DNA of 64,000 nucleotides from Sodiomyces alkalinus F11 (taxonomy: Eukaryota > Ascomycota > Sordariomycetes > Glomerellales > Plectosphaerellaceae): contig NW_021167082.1 in assembly GCF_003711515.1 (NCBI RefSeq), forward strand, positions 2,659,691-2,723,690, written 5' to 3'. Positions 1 through 10,229 of the stretch are shown here, in pieces (positions within the stretch are counted from its first letter, which is position 1; the number at the start of each line of letters is the position of its first letter). The position numbers and the translations under genes are program-made. A model generated the notes under the pieces. It saw nothing but the letters and a program-made list of their open reading frames with translations. It searched no databases and was not told where the DNA came from.

Positions 1-1010
1 AAAGGAGCCTATAACTTAATTAGGATTAAGGAAGGAGAAGAGTGGAAATAGTATTCCGAATAAAATAAGGGTACTTCGAATACCTTATTATGCCCTTTAG
101 ATTAACTAATACGCCGGTATTATTCTAAACGCTTATTAACGATATCCTAAGGAAGTATCTAGACTATTTCGTTATAGTATACCTAAATAATATCCTTATA
201 TTCTCTAAAACACTCGAAGAACACCGATAACACGTTCACACGATCCTATAACTCCTATAAAACGCTGACCTACTAGTTCAACCAGGAAAGATATAATTTT
301 ACACGTAAGAAGTTAACTTTTTAGGGTACACGATACGACCTAATAAAGTCTATATAGATAAGGCGAAAATCTAATATATCTCTAAATAGCTATAGCCGTA
401 GAACGTTCGCGATATTCAGTCTTTCCTCGGACTTATTAACTACTATTAACGGTTTATTAAGGATTATAGTAAGATTACGATCCCCCTAACTAAAGTAACT
501 AAAAAAGGCCTTGACTTTAAGTAAAACGAAAGAATAGAAGAAGTATTCTAAGCCCTTAAAGGAAGGGTCACTAGTAAACCTATCTTAGTAATACTAAACC
601 CCGATAAAGAATATAAACTCAAAATAAACGTATCCGACTAGGCTCTAGGGGTATAAGTCGGATAATATAACGTAGAAGGAAGACTATATCCTGTAGCCTT
701 TATATCTAAAAAAACCTAGTAAACTAGAACTTAATTATTAGATCCACGATAAAGAGCTAATAGCTATTATCGAAGCCTTTAAGGAATAAAGACCGTATCT
801 ATCAGGAATCAAACACCCGGTATAGGTCTACACGGATTATAAGAACCTTATATAATTCACTATTACTAAGGTTCTTAATAAACGATAGATCCGATAGGCA
901 GAATTCCTATCCGAATTTAACTTCTATATTTAATATATAAAAGGGAGCGAAAATAGTCGCGTAGACGCACTTAGCCGACTAGGAATACCTAATAAATCAC
1001 CTAAACTATA
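1..1010 (+). pseudogene. Gypsy-1 reverse transcriptase (C-terminal part) and RNase H, RIP-inactivated
   Basis: The frame starts with GAYNLIRIKEGEEWK, the region just before the RT palm motif. After a one-base shift near 50 it continues to the catalytic motif, which reads YLNNIL where Gypsy RTs have YLDDIL; the second D-to-N fits GAT to AAT at a TpG. The RT connection follows, then RNase H (about 590-1000). There VSD-stop-ALGV-stop-VG stands for the usual SDWALGVQVGQ, and the tether region reads SRVDALSRL-like. The D-to-N changes and many stops make it certainly dead. The family assignment rests on motif order and is firm. Confidence 0.85.
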
Positions 1011-1083
1011 AGCTATACTCTAATAGGAAGGAGAAGCTCTTATCCTTAAACACAGAGAAATAAACAGTATAGATCGAATAACA

Positions 1084-1960
1084 AACACCATGTTTAAAGA
1101 ACTATACGCCTCACTAATATATAGATATTAAGGAGTTTATAAGACCTACCGCCGATTACGATAATAATACGGCTATACAGGAACTAAAGAACGAGTCAGG
1201 GACTTTATTCGTAACTATAATATTTACTAGAAAGTAAGGAGTAGCCGATATATACCTTACGGACTACTAAAGCCACTACTAGTAGTAAATAGACCTTAGG
1301 AGTCGATCACGATAGACTTCGTGACAGGATTTCCGATATCTAAAGATCCAGTAATAAGAATCGCCTGTAACGGCGTATTCGTAATCGTCGACCGATTTAT
1401 AAAATACACTCTTTATATTCTATATATTAAAAACACTATAGTAGAGAAATTAGCTTATATCTTCCTCGACCGCCTAATCCGGGATCACGGTATACTATAT
1501 AAGATTATTATAGATAGAGATAAATTATTTACTAGTAATTTCTGGAAAATAGTTATAAGCTAGCTAGGGGTAAAATATAAGTACTTAATAGTGTTTTACC
1601 CTATAACCGACGGATAAGCTAAAATTATAAACTAAATCCTAGAATAATACTTACGATACTATATAGAATACGAGTAAGATAATTAGGTGTAGTACCTACC
1701 GCTTATATAATTCGTATATAATAGCTTCTTAAACGAGTTAATAAAGAAAATACCGTTTAAAGCAAACTACGGATATAACCCGATAGTATTTAGGAAACCT
1801 TTAGAAGGACTAGATACGCTAAAAGCAATAAAAATAGTTAAAAGTATAAAGAAACTACACGAAGAACTACGAACCGATCTAGAGATAGTTAGAATACGAA
1901 TAGATAAGTACACGAATTAATTAAGGATTAAGGGACTAACCCTTTTAAGGGGGGACCGCG
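1084..1960 (+). pseudogene. Gypsy-1 integrase core, RIP-inactivated
   Basis: This is the integrase of a Gypsy element, the enzyme that inserts cDNA into the genome. The longest surviving open stretch (1321-1563) reads through DFVTGFPIS, VIVDRFIKY and DHGILYKIIIDRDKLFTSNFW, the core around the first two catalytic acidic residues. The third part (about 1575-1660) is interrupted by TAG/TAA at W and Q positions. The upstream zinc-finger (HHCC) region, about 1120-1250, is recognisable by YKTYRRLR and IPYGLLKPL. An ATG-less start and multiple stops show that this open stretch is a remnant and not a gene. Confidence 0.85.
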
Positions 1961-2179
1961 TCTACCTTATTCGTAAAAATATAAGAATATAACGACTAAG
2001 CGATAAATTAGATTTTAAAAAACTAAGACTATTCGAAATCCTAGAGAAAAAGTCAGATACGAACTATATCCTATTACTGCCTCCGGTAATAAAATATATA
2101 ATAATTTCTATATTTCACTACTTAAACTAGCACTAAAAATTACAAGAATAATATAAGACACGATCGTGGTCGATACTAG

Positions 2180-2502
2180 CGACGTGTATAAAGCAGAACG
2201 AATCCTCGACTATTAAGAGACGCTAGACGGCACCGAATATTTTATTAAGTGGAAAAACTACGACCACGGCGATAATATATAGGAACTTAAAGAAAATCTG
2301 ATCTATTATAAGTAACTCCTAAAGCAATAACGATAAAACACTATCAGGACCCAGAACCGGATACCGCGGTCTACGAAGAATTACCGGTACCCTGCACCAC
2401 ACTAAACTCCGCCAGCACTAAAAGAGATAAGACTATATCCGAGTATATAGTATCCTAGTTATCCATAAAACTATTAGGAAGGTGCTCGGAGGACGGAGAA
2501 TA
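2180..2502 (+). pseudogene. Gypsy-1 chromodomain and pol C-terminus, RIP-inactivated
   Basis: A chromodomain is visible at about 2232-2310: EYFIKWKNYDHGDN followed by a stop where the family has W, then EL. In chromoviruses this module targets integration to histone-marked chromatin. In another frame the reading continues through DPEPDTAVYEELPVPC and LSIKLLGRCSEDGE to TAA at about 2500, taken as the true pol end. The last roughly 130 bases of pol overlap an antisense ORF (2371-2865). Confidence 0.7.
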
Positions 2503-2865
2503 AGGATAACCACTAAAAGGCCGCTCGCGCTCCCGGTCGGCCTCTTCCCTCTCCACGTGCTCTAGTTCCTCTATACTATCGATACCTTAGGAGACTACCC
2601 TTATTATCTTCTCGAACCATAGTTTCTTCTATTTCCTTAAACGTTAAACCTTAGCTATCGATTACGTAAGCTCGTCTTCGGCGGCTTCGAGTTCCGCCTT
2701 TACCTTCGAGTAGTTATCCCCAATCTTACGTAGTTATAAAGGGGTTAGCCCCTTAGCGTCGTAACGGGACTAATTATTTTTAACGTAGCTAAGATAGCGG
2801 GAGGAGTCAGATAAGGTCACGTATAATAACTTCTTTTCGGAATAGAAGGAATAAGGATAATCCAT
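2371..2865 (-). pseudogene. Antisense ORF of Gypsy-1 with a coiled-coil-like charged segment
   Basis: On the minus strand a frame opens with ATG at 2865 (MDYPYSFYSEKKLLYVTLSD) and runs about 164 codons to TAG at 2371, broken only by TAG/TAA stops of the RIP type. Its middle is rich in K, E, A and L (YSKVKAELEAAEDEL, then RLRKQKKLWFEKI) and looks like a coiled coil, followed by an acidic EELEHVEREEAD segment. It lies between pol and the LTR in reverse orientation and overlaps the pol end. It resembles, from memory, hypothetical proteins common in fungal repeats. I do not know its function. Confidence 0.55.
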
Positions 2866-3559
2866 AGCGGAAGGGTTCTGGAGAAGGAGTTATAAAAGAA
2901 CGTCACGCCTCTCGGTTTTAGGGTGACGCGAGGAAGATTTATTAACGCGACCTAATATAGTGGAAGGACGGTTAGTAAGGAGGGAAGTAAGAAATAGACT
3001 AAGGAGCGGGGGGCACGTACTTATAGATGCTAGGATAGTAACCTAGAGGAGGGAAGGTAATATTACGGCCAATAAAACAAGGCCCGAGGACAGGCCTACT
3101 ACGGAACCTTAAGCCTTAGGTACGAATATAGTAAAGGAAGGATAAGCGGATTTAGAGGGTCATATGCGAAGACACGTGACCACTAGATCGAAGGACTTAA
3201 TAGATAATCCCTATAATCCGGATAGATTATCCAGAATAACCTACGATCCTAGGAGGATTATAACAGAAGAATATCGATCCAGGGAGTAGGAACGTATATA
3301 TATACCAGAGTATCTTAGGTCTTACTTCTACTAGAGAACAAGACATCGATCAATCTAAGTCTTCACCTAGACTACTATTCTATGCTTAAACCTGCCTTAT
3401 AAAGAAGACGCCTAGTCTTTACGACGCAACTACGACTAGACCACTACGAACGATAGTTACTGCTCTTTAGTTAACATCCTCTTCTTATTTTAAACTAAAA
3501 CCTCGACGCCAGTCCCCTATCGTCCGCTATACTATACAGGACCGGAAGCCGTCATAACA
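2866..3559 (+). repeat. Gypsy-1 3' non-coding region and LTR-like end
   Basis: No coding frame continues here. The last part (about 3170-3559) has the look of a fungal Gypsy LTR: TATA-like TATATATATACC near 3296, then a pyrimidine-rich leader, and an end at ...GTCATAACA (3559) directly against Copia sequence. No second LTR copy lies in the window, so the left LTR edge is a guess. Confidence 0.45.
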
Positions 3560-4345
3560 TATATCTACGTAGTATTTAACCGTGATCTTCTCCACGTAGG
3601 AGGATTATAATAGCTATAACCTACGGGTGGCTCTATCCCTTAGAACCTTAATTCCTAGGAACTAATAGATTTCTTCGCCTCCTAATAACCTATAGCTTCG
3701 CTTAGAGGTAGCCTCGAGGTCGTCGGCGTCCGTCTTATAGTCTCTAGAGTATATAAGTCCGATATCGTTAACGTAGCCGAATAGAATTAAACCGTCGCGA
3801 ATTATAATATAGGGTTTATTAGGGACGGCTATAAAGCCTATCCTTTATAGCGTGCCGCTAAATTCCTCTTACTACAGTAATAGTAATACCCTTAAACCAA
3901 AGAGGGCTTTCTGTAATAGCAGGACCTTACCTAGTACTTCGTAGCCTTACGGTATCTTTATAAACACCTTTTCTTTAAGGCTAGCATTAACGAACGCGTT
4001 AATAGTATCGAACTACCTTATCTCCAGATTAAATCGGGCGGCGATCGCTATTAATATACGGAAGGACTATAAGGCTAGCGTTACGGCGTAGTCATCTTTA
4101 GTCTCTAACCGTTTTTATTAATCCCCTCGGACTACGAGGCGTGCCTTATACTTAAGGAGGGTGCCCTCCTTATTAAATTTATAGGTGTATACTTATCTAC
4201 AGACGAGGACTTATTACTTATTAGCCTAATTACTACTTACCTCTTACTAGTAGCCTATCTATTAGTACGCCTTAAGGTATTCCCCCTCGGCCTATAACCA
4301 CCGCTCCCGTAACGGGTAGAGGCGTATATCGCGGTAGTAGTTTAG
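3560..4345 (-). pseudogene. Copia A reverse transcriptase, RIP-inactivated
   Basis: The minus strand reads LILFGYVNDIGLIYSRDY, the Copia RT palm with YVDD changed to YVND. It then runs SYRLLGGEEIY-stop-FLGIKVLRDRATRR, with a stop for W. Further upstream (toward 4300) lie the FDAVNAFVNA-type region and FGL...PLLWY-type sequence. The stops and the D-to-N change are of CpA/TpG-to-TpA type. Homologous stretches lie at 19990-20871 (copy C) and 22240-23060 (copy D). Confidence 0.85.
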
Positions 4346-4750
4346 TAGAGGCGGGAGATCCTCGCGGGTTATATATAATAGTGGCTAGGAGATATAAGGG
4401 GGATCTATAATACCGATATCGCCGTCGTTAATAGCTTACTTTCTCGCGCGTATAGGGTTATAAGTCCTACTAGCGTTAAAGAACGCCTTTTAGGCGTTAT
4501 CGTTCTAGACCTTCTTAGTCGTGTATAGACTTACGATGGTTCTCGTGATAGATAGGCGCGCGGCCGACGGGCGTGCGGCCGATAGGCACCCCCTAAGGGT
4601 ACCCGCGGCTATCCGTTAGTGGTTATCGTGTTTTTCCACCTTAATTCCCCTAACCACCGCTAACGCTATAAGGAACGCGTGTGCGGGATCTTCCGGGGAT
4701 ATTAGAGGCGTAGGAAACGGTTTAAACCTTATAGTGGTAAACCGTGAAGT

Positions 4751-5020
4751 GTCCGTAGTAATAGCGGTGGCCTCTCCCGTAGTAATAGCGGTAGCGTTAG
4801 AGTTACGAGGTTTTAAATCTATAGCCTAATAACTAGGCTATAGATTTAGAACCTTATTTATAGTAATAGTAGTAGCCTCTCTTATAGTAATAGCGACGGC
4901 CTCGCCTTTATCCGTAGTAATAGCGGTAGTATCGCCTTTACCCGTAGTAATAGCGGTAGTATAGTCTTCTCCTATAGTAATAGTAGTATCCGTAGTAATA
5001 GCGGTACCCGTAGTAATAGC
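4751..5020 (-). repeat. In-frame codon minisatellite of Copia A (Ala-Ile-Thr-Thr repeats), first half
   Basis: A degenerate tandem repeat with core GTAGTAATAGCGGT, in units of 18-24 bases, fills this stretch and resumes at 10083-10225 after the nested element. Read on the minus strand it encodes runs such as TAITTGTAITTD, so it is a low-complexity protein linker between integrase and RT. A short inverted repeat (TCTATAGCCTAATAACTAGG region, about 4817-4850) interrupts it. Copy D carries its own version at 23400-23600. Confidence 0.75.
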
Positions 5021-5350
5021 TGATATGCCTGACCGGTAAATCCCTGGCCAGCTAGTACTATAGGACCTATAAGCCAGGCTTTTCTCGAGGGGTAACCTTT
5101 AGGTATGGAAAATACGGTATAATAAAGATATCTTCTCTAAACTAAGGGGCAAAGCCCCGAACTAATATATCTACGGGGGAACCCCGGGAATACTTCGGCT
5201 CGGTAACCGTGGGCCCTGGCTTTAACGGTAAACCGCCATGGAACACGGTTCTAACGGTGGACCGCCGTGGAACGCGGTTCTAATAGTGGACCGCCGTAGA
5301 ACACGGTTCCTATACATTATCTAGTATCTATAGTACGCCGGGGCGTATTT
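5021..5350 (-). repeat. LTR (left) of the 5.06-kb element
   Basis: It matches 9754-10082 over its whole length and begins TGATATGCCTGACC. It contains three 29-base tandem units (about 5230-5310), each carrying the hairpin-capable core CCGTGGAACACGG or variants of it, and GC-rich palindromes such as GGGGCAAAGCCCC and GGGGGAACCCC. The target-site duplication ATAGC precedes it. The outer right edge is blurred because the two copies differ in the last few bases. Confidence 0.85.
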
Positions 5351-5744
5351 TATACCCCGGGCTATAAAGCCCTATATCCCGCGGGCTTCCTCGCTATATA
5401 GCCGTAGAATATAGTGCGTCCTGCTTAGGACGCGGACTTATAGCAGATAGCCCGATAACGGAGTTAGAGGAGAATAAAAGAAAATTACTTCGCGCTAGCG
5501 AGGCGCGGCGCCTTAGTGGCGACCGCTATTAATACCCTATAGTAACGCTATATATAAGCGACCGGAGTAAGAGAAAAAAAATCAAAAGCTGCCGCCGTTT
5601 TCTATAGTGGTAGGATAGCGATAAGGCTATCGACCACCTCCTATAGTTCCGGACGGGCTAAGAGTATAAGAAAAGAAAAATATACGGGACTCTAATAGGG
5701 AAAACCGAAGAAAGAAAAATAAAAGAAAATAATCTATACCGTAA

Positions 5745-7530
5745 TAACCCCGGCGTATTTAGCGCGAATCCCCTATATTCAGCGCTTATTCTATTATATC
5801 TATAGTATCCGAATTATTATCGAGGTCTACCGGCGGTATATACGGTAGGCTAAGGCCTAGTATATCGACGCTATAGATAGCAGTAGCGTCCTTTAAGGAG
5901 AGGGTATCGCGTTACTCTATTAGTTCGGTAACGGAGATATCGTATACGGCGAGGAGGCCGCGCTCCTTATACTACTCGAAGTGACGGTAAAGAATAGTAT
6001 AATACTTTATAATATTCTCCGCTAAATCCCGGTTATTAACTAAACGGTCCGCGAGTTTCTTGTATCGGATAGCGGAGAGGTTAATACTATTACTATTTAT
6101 CGGCGCTAGTTAGATAAAAGCCCTAAGACGCTATAGTTTAACGAGTAGCTACTAATTAGCCGCGCTTTAGGTAGGATCTTTAGAGATATAGTTCTTAATT
6201 TAGTTTTTAGTAAAACCGGCCGTGACCGCTAGTGTACTAACAGCGTATCCCCGCTATCTAAGGAGCGTAATCTTTTATCCGTTATCTAAGCTAGGGTCCT
6301 ACTATTATAGTCGCGCGGTGTTAATAAGCACGCGAGGAGCGATATTACGGGCGAGGTCTTACTATACCTTAATCTCTCCGGACGTGGTTATAACGCGCTT
6401 AGGCGTAGGGGCACCGCCGTTATCCTCCGCCCGGCGCTTAGCGCGGGCGGGCCTAGTACTACCAGCGGCAGCGATAGTCTTAATAAACTACTACGCGGGC
6501 GAGGGCTTAGACCGGGTATTATAATATTTCCGTATAAGGAATAGATAGATATCGCCGGTGCGATAATCGGCGTTATAGGCTACGGCGGCTATAATATAGA
6601 GGAACTCCGGTCTATTAATATTCCCCCTATTAAAGGCCGCGATATTACTAAGAATAGTACGGTATTCCCCCGTATACCTTTCTAACTCGTTTAAGAGCTC
6701 GGCGGCGAATATAGTATCTATATAGCCGGGTAAATCTGGGATATCCCCGGTAATAAGATCGATAGTATTCGGGATCTAGGGGGCTGCCTACGGGGTATTA
6801 GAGTTATTAGCGGTACCGCGGTTCTTGGCGGCTTTATCGGCGGATACGAATATTACACGCGTGCGCGTGCTAAGGGGTATTAGCGAGCCGTTAGTGGTGA
6901 TATAAGCCGAGCAGCGCCGGCGTTAGACGGGCGTTTACGGGGCGGGGTTAGTAAACTACCTAGCGGCGTTTCGGTGGGGAGTAGGGAGAATAACAGACTC
7001 GTTAAACGTCTATTCGGGTCGGCTTTATCCGGCGACCTCGGGGTTAGCCGCGAGTAGCTAGCGCGGCTAGGGGTAACGGCGCGCTAATACACGCGCTATC
7101 TTCTTAATAATTAGCCGGGCGATATAGGGGTAAGACGGTGGCACGTAAATCGTGCGTTTTAGCCCGCGGGTCCGCGGGTTATCGTAACCTAGTTAGATAA
7201 CCTTAATACGTATTTACTCGATTTAAGCAGGGTTATCCTAACGCTACTAGTTAAACTTACTACTAATAGTGGGGAGTGGATTAATAAGCTTCTCCTCGCT
7301 CCTATATAGTTATAGGGCTTAGAAGTACCCGTTAACGACGAGGTTTATACTACGGTGCTAACCGCGGAATATATTCTTAAACCGCTCCTGGTAAATATTA
7401 TCCTTAGATTTCTAGTTACCGGCTAGTTTTAGCGCGGCGAACCACATCGTGTTTAGCGGGGACGATATGGCGTTATGGAGATACGGTGGCTTATTACTAA
7501 AACTAATTATAGAGTAGGGATTATATTACG
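5745..7530 (-). pseudogene. Unrecognised long ORF of the 5.06-kb LTR element, RIP-inactivated
   Basis: One continuous minus-strand frame of about 580 codons runs from about 7530 to about 5745. Its only interruptions are TAG and TAA, never TGA in the parts I translated, as expected for RIP of Q and W codons. The start is not certain; the first good segment reads NTMWFAALKLAGN. The middle holds a basic stretch KRRAEDNGGAPTPKR that could be a nuclear signal, and the segment ELLNELERYTGEYRTILSNI looks helical. The C-terminal part (GLLAVYDI...) aligns by eye with GLLAFSDI... at about 44265-44450, so the protein is a conserved family. There is no visible zinc knuckle or enzyme motif. Gag-like or cargo protein are both possible. 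Confidence 0.6.
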
Positions 7531-9753
7531 AGAGAAGGTATAGTGAATTATAGGAAAAGCGATATAATATAAAACTCAGGGAGGTTATAGTGGCGCGGCG
7601 GTTATAGAAATCTTATAAGCGCGTTTAGTTATTGTTTTTACGTTTACGTGGAGTGCCGTGGTAATTACAGCGGAGAGATTAGATAGTTTCGGTTATAAGT
7701 ATAGTGTTTCTAGCCCTTCCTCCTCTATACTCCGGGTAACGCGGCTCGTTTTATATCTCTTAACCGCTTTACGGGTTACGATAGTATTCTTTAGATATTC
7801 ACTACTATAGTATCCACCACTATTCGGGGTTATCTAGGTATCGCCTAGAATAGCGGCCTTTAGCGCCTCTGTCTTCTTTAACGTATATCTAATACTATTT
7901 ATGAATCTAACTACTCTTTTACCGGACTAAGTACTCTATCCGCGGTTATCCACGACTTTATACGGCTCCCCTATAATTTCGCGACGGTATAGTGCCTGTC
8001 TATATCCCGTAGATAGTCCACGAATCTAACGGTTCTAATAGTAGACTACTATAGAATTATAGGTCCACGAACTAACGTTCTAATAATAGACTACCGTGGA
8101 ACTATAGATAGTCCACGAACTAATATCCCTAAGTATCTGCCCCGGGTAATATAAGCCCTACGTCCCGCGGGCGTCCTTTAGCAGCGATAGTATTCGCGAT
8201 AGACAGGAAAAAAGGGAAAGGGAAGGAGGGAAAGAGAAGAACGGAAAGGGGATAAAGGAAAGGAAAGAAGGGAAAGGAAAGGAGTATACGTTATAAAATA
8301 ACGGAGATACGTTAGGGGGAGATAGTAAACCACGATATTCTATTACTTCGCCGGTTCTTTCGCTCGATAAGCTGTCTAGCCGTCCGAGGACGTTATATTA
8401 TAGAGAATCCGAGCGCGGTACCACGGCTATCCATAGTATCATCCGGAAGTCCGAGAGATATTTAGAGTTCTAGTCGGGAATATCGGATATAGCGGTATAC
8501 GTACTATAGCCCGTAAATAGAGGGGTGGCCCTTAGCGTCCTTATCGGTAACGGTTAAAGCGAGTAGTCTAAGGCGGGCCCTCCGTGTAATAGGGAGGATA
8601 AGCCGGGGGACCTCGGGTAAATCCGATAAAGGCTAGTAGAATAGGGGGAAGCCCTCCCTTTACTAAGGGGAACTAGCCGAGGGGCCTCGGGTAGTTCGAC
8701 AATAGAGTCTATAGCTCGCGATTAAGCCACTTCTTTTACGGTAGAGGCTAGGATATACCCCTAAGCCTTAGGATATATAGCCTCTCGCACGGATACTAAT
8801 TCCACGTTTTTCCTTTTAGGGTTACTACGCCGCTAGCCTCGGATATTCTTAGTACGTTCAGCCGGTCGGATAAAGGCGAGCCGCGCTAGGAGGAAAACCG
8901 CGAAGTACGGGTAAAGGGAAGATTACGGTAAGGGGAGGCTGGCTCCCCTCGTGCTCCGCGGGAAAAGGGGAAATTATCGAGTGGCTTAGTGCCACGGTAA
9001 AAAAGGGGGGGGGGAATTAGTACGCCCCGTGGTTCTTTACCGGGGCTCGGGTTCTACGAAGGACGCTAGTATACAGGATAATAGTCGCTATCCTGCGCCC
9101 TTTAGCGATCTAGAATAGTTAGCGTCGGTGCAGGTTAGTATAGTCGCCTGCGCCGATTAGCGATCGTTAGGAAGATTAGTATTATACTAGAGCTAGGGAT
9201 CTATAGTGGGTGCTAGTGCCGGTAGTATAGGCGTTATTCCTGTACTTACCTAGCGACCACGGAATCCTTAGTATACTCCACGCCTAGACCTAGTAAAGGG
9301 GAGACGATTAGGTTAGTACTCCGTGTTTCTATCGGGACTTTGGTTCCACGGAGGACGCTAGTATACAGGATAGTATAGGTGCTATCTTACGCCCTTTAGC
9401 GATTATTAAGACTATTATCGCTAGCGATTATTAGGGAAGGTTATCGCGGTATCGGAGCTCGGGTTCTACGGCTTGTAGTCGTTATAAAGGCAGGTAACCA
9501 TCCACGGTATACGACTAGGGGACGGTGGTTCCCTTTACTGCTCTACGCCTAAACCCAGTAAAGGGGAGGCGTTTTCGCCTAGCGCGCCTCGTGTCTATTT
9601 AGTCTTAGCATACGAAGTCCGCGCCGTTAAGGGCGGCTACGCCGGGCACGCTAGTATTCGCTTGTAAACCGCGTGCCTATTTAGGCTTAGCATATATAGT
9701 CCGCGCCGGGCGACGGTAGGCGAACCTTACCTAAAAGCTTAGTTACTACTATT
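7531..9753 (-). other. Non-coding interior of the 5.06-kb LTR element with internal repeats
   Basis: No convincing reading frame. Bases 8020-8130 hold further degenerate copies of the LTR 29-base unit (TCCACGAA...TCTAATAGTAGACTAC). Bases 8200-8290 are purine-rich (GGAAAGGGAAGG). Two related blocks at about 9049-9170 and 9340-9440 share GGACGCTAGTATACAGGATA and CGCCCTTTAGCGAT, and a shorter pair occurs at about 9595-9640 and 9665-9710 (TTTAG...CTTAGCATA...AGTCCGCGCCG). This is rather GC-rich for the repeat compartment. Confidence 0.5.
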
Positions 9754-10082
9754 TAATATGCCTGACCGGTAAATCCCTGGCTAGCTAGTACTATAGTACC
9801 TATAAGCCAGGCTTTTCTCGAGGGGTGACCTTTAAGTATAGAAAATATGGAATAATAAGATATCTTCTCTAAACTAAGGGGCGAAGCCCCGAACTAATAT
9901 ATCTACGGGGGAACCCCGGGAATATTTCGGCTCGGTAACCGTAGGCCCTAGCTCTAACGGTAAACCGCCGTGGAACGCGGTTCTAATAGTAGACTGCCGT
10001 GGAACACGGTTCTGATAGTGGACCGCCGTGGAACACGGTTCCTATACCTTATCTAGTATCTATAGTGCGCCGGGGCATATTA
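9754..10082 (-). repeat. LTR (right) of the 5.06-kb element
   Basis: It is near-identical to 5021-5350, starting TAATATGCC (TG changed to TA) and ending GGGGCATATTA, followed by the duplicated target ATAGC at 10083-10087. The three 29-base hairpin units are at about 9962-10042. Differences from the left copy are mostly CA/TA or TG/TA. Confidence 0.85.
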
Positions 10083-10225
10083 ATAGCGGTACCCGTAGTA
10101 ATAGCGGTATAGTCTATAGTAATAGTAGTAGCCTCTCTCGTAGTAATAGCGATAGCCTCGCCTTTATCTATAGTAATAGCGGTAGCGTCGCTTTTACCCG
10201 TAGTAATAGCGGTAGCGTTAGAGTC
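10083..10225 (-). repeat. In-frame codon minisatellite of Copia A, second half
   Basis: This continues the tract at 4751-5020 after the nested LTR element, with units built on CCCGTAGTAATAGCGGTA. On the minus strand it reads ATAITTGKSDATAIT-like, directly after the integrase tail VDVLDLKSEDSN. Confidence 0.75.
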
Positions 10226-10229
10226 TTCC

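Larger units (their letters stand above)
1..3559 (+). mobile_element. Gypsy-1: 3' part of a RIP-mutated chromodomain Gypsy LTR retrotransposon
   Basis: The window opens inside the pol gene of a Ty3/Gypsy element. Reading along the + strand gives the end of reverse transcriptase, RNase H, integrase, chromodomain, a pol tail, an antisense ORF and an LTR-like end. Stops in the pol frame are TAG/TAA at positions where the family has Q or W, and there is at least one frameshift near position 50. The right edge is set where Copia copy A sequence starts (about 3560). The same Copia stretch runs on without interruption in the sister copy at about 22220-22260, so Gypsy-1 jumped into Copia A. Its 5' part lies left of the window. 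Confidence 0.85.
5021..10082 (-). mobile_element. 5.06-kb LTR element with one unrecognised long ORF (LARD-like), inserted in Copia A
   Basis: Direct terminal repeats of about 330 bp (5021-5350 and 9754-10082) bound this element. A 5-bp target-site duplication ATAGC lies at 5016-5020 and 10083-10087. Removing the element and one ATAGC restores the Copia A repeat tract. The LTR ends are inverted (TGATATGCC...GGGCATATTA, the last from TCA by RIP), so orientation is judged from the single long ORF on the minus strand. No RT, integrase or protease motif was found, so it is probably a non-autonomous large retrotransposon derivative. A diverged inverted relative lies at 44046-45196. Confidence 0.8.

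Noticed and set aside
4751..5020. Regularly spaced repeats resembling a CRISPR array
   Set aside because: Units are in-frame codon repeats of a Copia polyprotein with no unique spacers; the host is a fungus.
6222..6524. 100-codon + strand ORF
   Set aside because: Lies opposite the long minus-strand frame of the LTR element and has no features of its own.
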